35,699 nucleotides of DNA from Marinobacter sp. Lineage in GTDB: Bacteria > Pseudomonadota > Gammaproteobacteria > Pseudomonadales > Oleiphilaceae. The stretch lies in contig NZ_JACUUB010000027.1 of NCBI RefSeq assembly GCF_014859525.1, positions 1 to 35,699 on the forward strand, read 5' to 3'. Of the stretch, positions 33,688 to 35,699 are shown in pieces. Position numbers and translations under genes: made by a program. The stretch's first letter is position 1. Each line of letters begins with the position of its first letter. The notes beneath the pieces are model-generated. The model was not told the origin of the DNA. It did not search any database and saw only the letters and a program-made list of their open reading frames with translations.

Positions 33688-34452
33688 ATGAGTGATATCG
33701 CCTCCTCCGGGCTCAAGCAGAGTTTCCAGCTGAAAAGCGCCAGTGTGTCACTGACCGCGCTTGAGCTTTACTACTTCGACGACGAAGAATTTGAGACCAA
33801 TCTGCGCGACAAAATCAGCCAGGCACCGGGTTTCTTCAAAGACATTCCGCTGATTATCAGCCTGGAAAAGTATGAAGGACTGGACAGCGAGCTGGATTTT
33901 TTCAAGATCATCGGCAGCTGTCGCCGCCACAGCATTCACGTGATCGGCGTTCGCGCTGCCAACGACGACCAGCGCCGCCTGGCTCGCGGGGCAGCGCTGG
34001 CGCTGTTACCCGGCGGCAGTCTGCGTGACCAGCCCAAAGCCACCGTCGCAGCCGATAGCCAACCCGAAGAACAGGCCGCAGCGCCGGCAGAACCGGCAGT
34101 CGTGGCGAACGAGCCGGTACCGGCCAAAGTTATCAATCAAACCGTGCGGTCAGGCCAGCAAGTCTATGCGCCGGAGGGTGATCTGATCATTCTGGCGCCG
34201 GTTCAGGCCGGTGCCGAGGTACTCGCGGCCGGCAACATTCATGTTTACGGCCCGCTTCGGGGCCGGGCCCTGGCCGGCATCCACGGTGCCGAGAACGCCC
34301 GGGTATTCTGTCAGTCTCTCGAAGCAGAGCTTGTGTCCATCGCCGGACACTATAAAATCTCCGAAGATCTTCAGGAGAATGGCTGGAAGAGTGCTGTTCA
34401 AATCCAGCTCAGGGACGACCTGCTGGTGGTAACGCCACTGGACAAGGCCTGA
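33688..34452 (+). CDS. minC: Septum site-determining protein MinC
   Basis: Inhibits FtsZ polymerisation away from midcell. It has 254 residues. N-terminal FtsZ-binding domain at about 1-110 (FQLKSASVSLTALELYYFDD). An Ala/Pro/Glu-rich linker of about 30 residues (118-148) follows. The C-terminal beta-helix that binds MinD shows VRSGQQVYAPEGDLIILA, VQAGAEVLAAGNIHVYGPLRG and RALAGIHGAENARVFC. First gene of minCDE. Confidence 0.96.
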   Translation: MSDIASSGLKQSFQLKSASVSLTALELYYFDDEEFETNLRDKISQAPGFFKDIPLIISLEKYEGLDSELDFFKIIGSCRRHSIHVIGVRAANDDQRRLARGAALALLPGGSLRDQPKATVAADSQPEEQAAAPAEPAVVANEPVPAKVINQTVRSGQQVYAPEGDLIILAPVQAGAEVLAAGNIHVYGPLRGRALAGIHGAENARVFCQSLEAELVSIAGHYKISEDLQENGWKSAVQIQLRDDLLVVTPLDKA

Positions 34453-34517
34453 TGTTGTGACAGCCAATAATAACGTTAGCAAACATGACGAATTCACCGC
34501 GAAACAGGAATTGAACC

Positions 34518-35330
34518 TTGGCTAGAATCATTGTCGTTACCTCAGGAAAAGGCGGCGTTGGTAAAACCACCACCAGCGCCTCAATCAGTACCGGCCTTGC
34601 CAAGCGAGGCCACAAAACGGTCGTGATCGACTTCGATGTGGGCCTGCGAAACCTTGACCTCATCATGAATTGCGAGCGCAGAGTAGTGTATGACTTCGTC
34701 AACGTGATTCAGGGCGAGGCCAGCCTCAATCAAGCACTGATCAAAGACAAACGGGTTGAAACCCTGTTTATATTGCCGGCCTCCCAGACCCGGGAAAAAG
34801 AAGCGCTGACGAAAGAAGGTGTCGAGAAGGTCATTAACGAGCTGTCCGAAACCTTCGATTACATCGTCTGCGACTCCCCGGCGGGCATTGAACACGGCGC
34901 GCTAATGGCACTTTACTATGCTGACGAAGCCATTGTAGTGACCAACCCGGAGGTGTCTTCTGTGCGGGATTCCGACCGCATTCTGGGCATTCTGCAAAGC
35001 AAGTCCCGGCGTGCGGAAATGGGCCAGGACCCGGTCAAGGAACACCTGCTGCTGACCCGCTACAATCCGGACCGGGTCGAACGTGGCGAGATGCTGTCGG
35101 TCAGTGACGTTGAGGAAATTCTGGCGATTCCCTTGCTGGGCGTTATTCCGGAGAGCCAGGTGGTGCTGAACGCCTCCAACCAGGGTCTGCCGGTCATTCT
35201 GGAAGACCAGAGCGATGCCGGCCAGGCCTATGAAGACGCCGTAGCGCGACTGCTGGGTGAAGATCGTGAGCATCGATTTATGACCGCCCAGAAGAAAGGC
35301 TTCTTCTCACGGATGTTCAAGGGGAGCTAA
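34518..35330 (+). CDS. minD: Septum site-determining ATPase MinD
   Basis: Membrane-cycling ATPase that recruits MinC to the poles. It has 270 residues, as in E. coli. The deviant Walker A is KGGVGKTT (11-18) with signature Lys11. Further motifs: VIDFDVGLRNLD, VCDSPAGIE and VVTNPEVSSVRDSDR. The amphipathic membrane-targeting helix is at the C-terminus (QKKGFFSRMFKGS). The start is TTG at 34518 with AGGAA eight bases upstream, in a 65-base gap after minC. minE follows by 3 bases. Confidence 0.97.
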   Translation: MARIIVVTSGKGGVGKTTTSASISTGLAKRGHKTVVIDFDVGLRNLDLIMNCERRVVYDFVNVIQGEASLNQALIKDKRVETLFILPASQTREKEALTKEGVEKVINELSETFDYIVCDSPAGIEHGALMALYYADEAIVVTNPEVSSVRDSDRILGILQSKSRRAEMGQDPVKEHLLLTRYNPDRVERGEMLSVSDVEEILAIPLLGVIPESQVVLNASNQGLPVILEDQSDAGQAYEDAVARLLGEDREHRFMTAQKKGFFSRMFKGS

Positions 35331-35333
35331 AGA

Positions 35334-35585
35334 ATGAATTTTCTCGACTATTTCAAGAGCAAGAAGACCAATACCGCCAGCGTCGCTAAAGAACGCCTGC
35401 AAATCATTGTTGCCCACGAACGGGGCCAGCGCGACCAGCCTGACTACCTGCCCCAGTTGCAGGAGGAATTGCTGGCCGTGATACGCAAGTACGTGCAGAT
35501 CAGCGACGACATGGTGCAGTTTGAGGTCGACCGCAACGACAGCTGTTCGGTACTGGAACTGAACGTCACACTGCCGGAAAAGTAA
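35334..35585 (+). CDS. minE: Cell division topological specificity factor MinE
   Basis: Stimulates MinD ATPase and drives pole-to-pole oscillation. It has 83 residues. The N-terminal membrane-contacting segment is [16 protein letters not shown], the MinD-stimulating helix is [16 protein letters not shown], and the C-terminal dimerisation domain is [23 protein letters not shown] at 35334, immediately after minD. The remaining 114 bases to the window end hold a weak hairpin (AACGG/CCGTT near 35606-35619) without a T-run, and no gene that I can support. Confidence 0.97.
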   Translation: MNFLDYFKSKKTNTASVAKERLQIIVAHERGQRDQPDYLPQLQEELLAVIRKYVQISDDMVQFEVDRNDSCSVLELNVTLPEK

Positions 35586-35699
35586 TCACAGTGCCCGCGT
35601 TACCAACGGTGCCCCGTTAACGACACTTCATGCGCAATAACCGGCTATTGATCGGGGATGACGGCGAGCCAGGGAACGGCTAAGCTTCGTGAAAAGGAC

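Overview
The window looks like a core-genome segment of a marine gammaproteobacterium, most probably Marinobacter or a close relative. This rests on a moderately GC-rich sequence, Pseudomonas-type gene order (xerD-dsbC-hom-thrC-recJ-prfB-lysS; rpsP-rimM-trmD-rplS next to ffh-ypjD-corB; grxD/argF plus an orphan ABC ATPase; minCDE), and protein lengths close to those families. I see no prophage, insertion sequence, CRISPR array, tRNA or rRNA. Coding density is very high and no gene-free stretch exceeds about 300 bases. The genus is an inference.

Layout. From 1 to about 10 kb, a minus-strand block runs right to left: xerD, dsbC, hom, thrC, recJ, prfB (with its programmed +1 frameshift), lysS and a 3'-truncated ung at the window edge. 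A perfect-palindrome terminator separates it from the next minus-strand operon, rpsP-rimM-trmD-rplS, with ffh beyond. Divergent from ffh are ypjD, corB, a DUF1631 gene and a small TonB-C-domain gene carrying a C9 tract. These converge on grxD. Then come argF with an ABC ATPase, converging on glpK. A two-component system (sensor kinase and OmpR-type regulator) follows on the minus strand, ending in a strong terminator. Next are a translationally coupled pair (large acetyl-CoA hydrolase/transferase-family protein and SlyD-type FKBP), a small secreted hypothetical, and a Tas-type aldo/keto reductase.

Divergent from tas is a two-gene unit (GT4 glycosyltransferase overlapping a PAP2 phosphatase). 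It is preceded by what reads as a good Pho box with a correctly placed -10, suggesting a phosphate-starvation lipid-remodelling module. It converges on dinB, which has a perfect CTGT-N8-ACAG LexA box. The window closes with DUF1244-HopJ and minC-minD-minE on the plus strand.

Most of the window is housekeeping: translation (lysS, prfB, rpsP, rimM, trmD, rplS, ffh), amino-acid synthesis (hom, thrC, argF), DNA maintenance (ung, recJ, xerD, dinB) and division-site placement (minCDE). The less ordinary material is the Pho-box glycosyltransferase/phosphatase unit, the C9 tract, a 12-mer found three times, the repeat-rich promoter of the two-component system, and a GGGGTC-N-GACCCC double palindrome between recJ and prfB. 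No wholly new system is proven by the sequence; these are the best leads.
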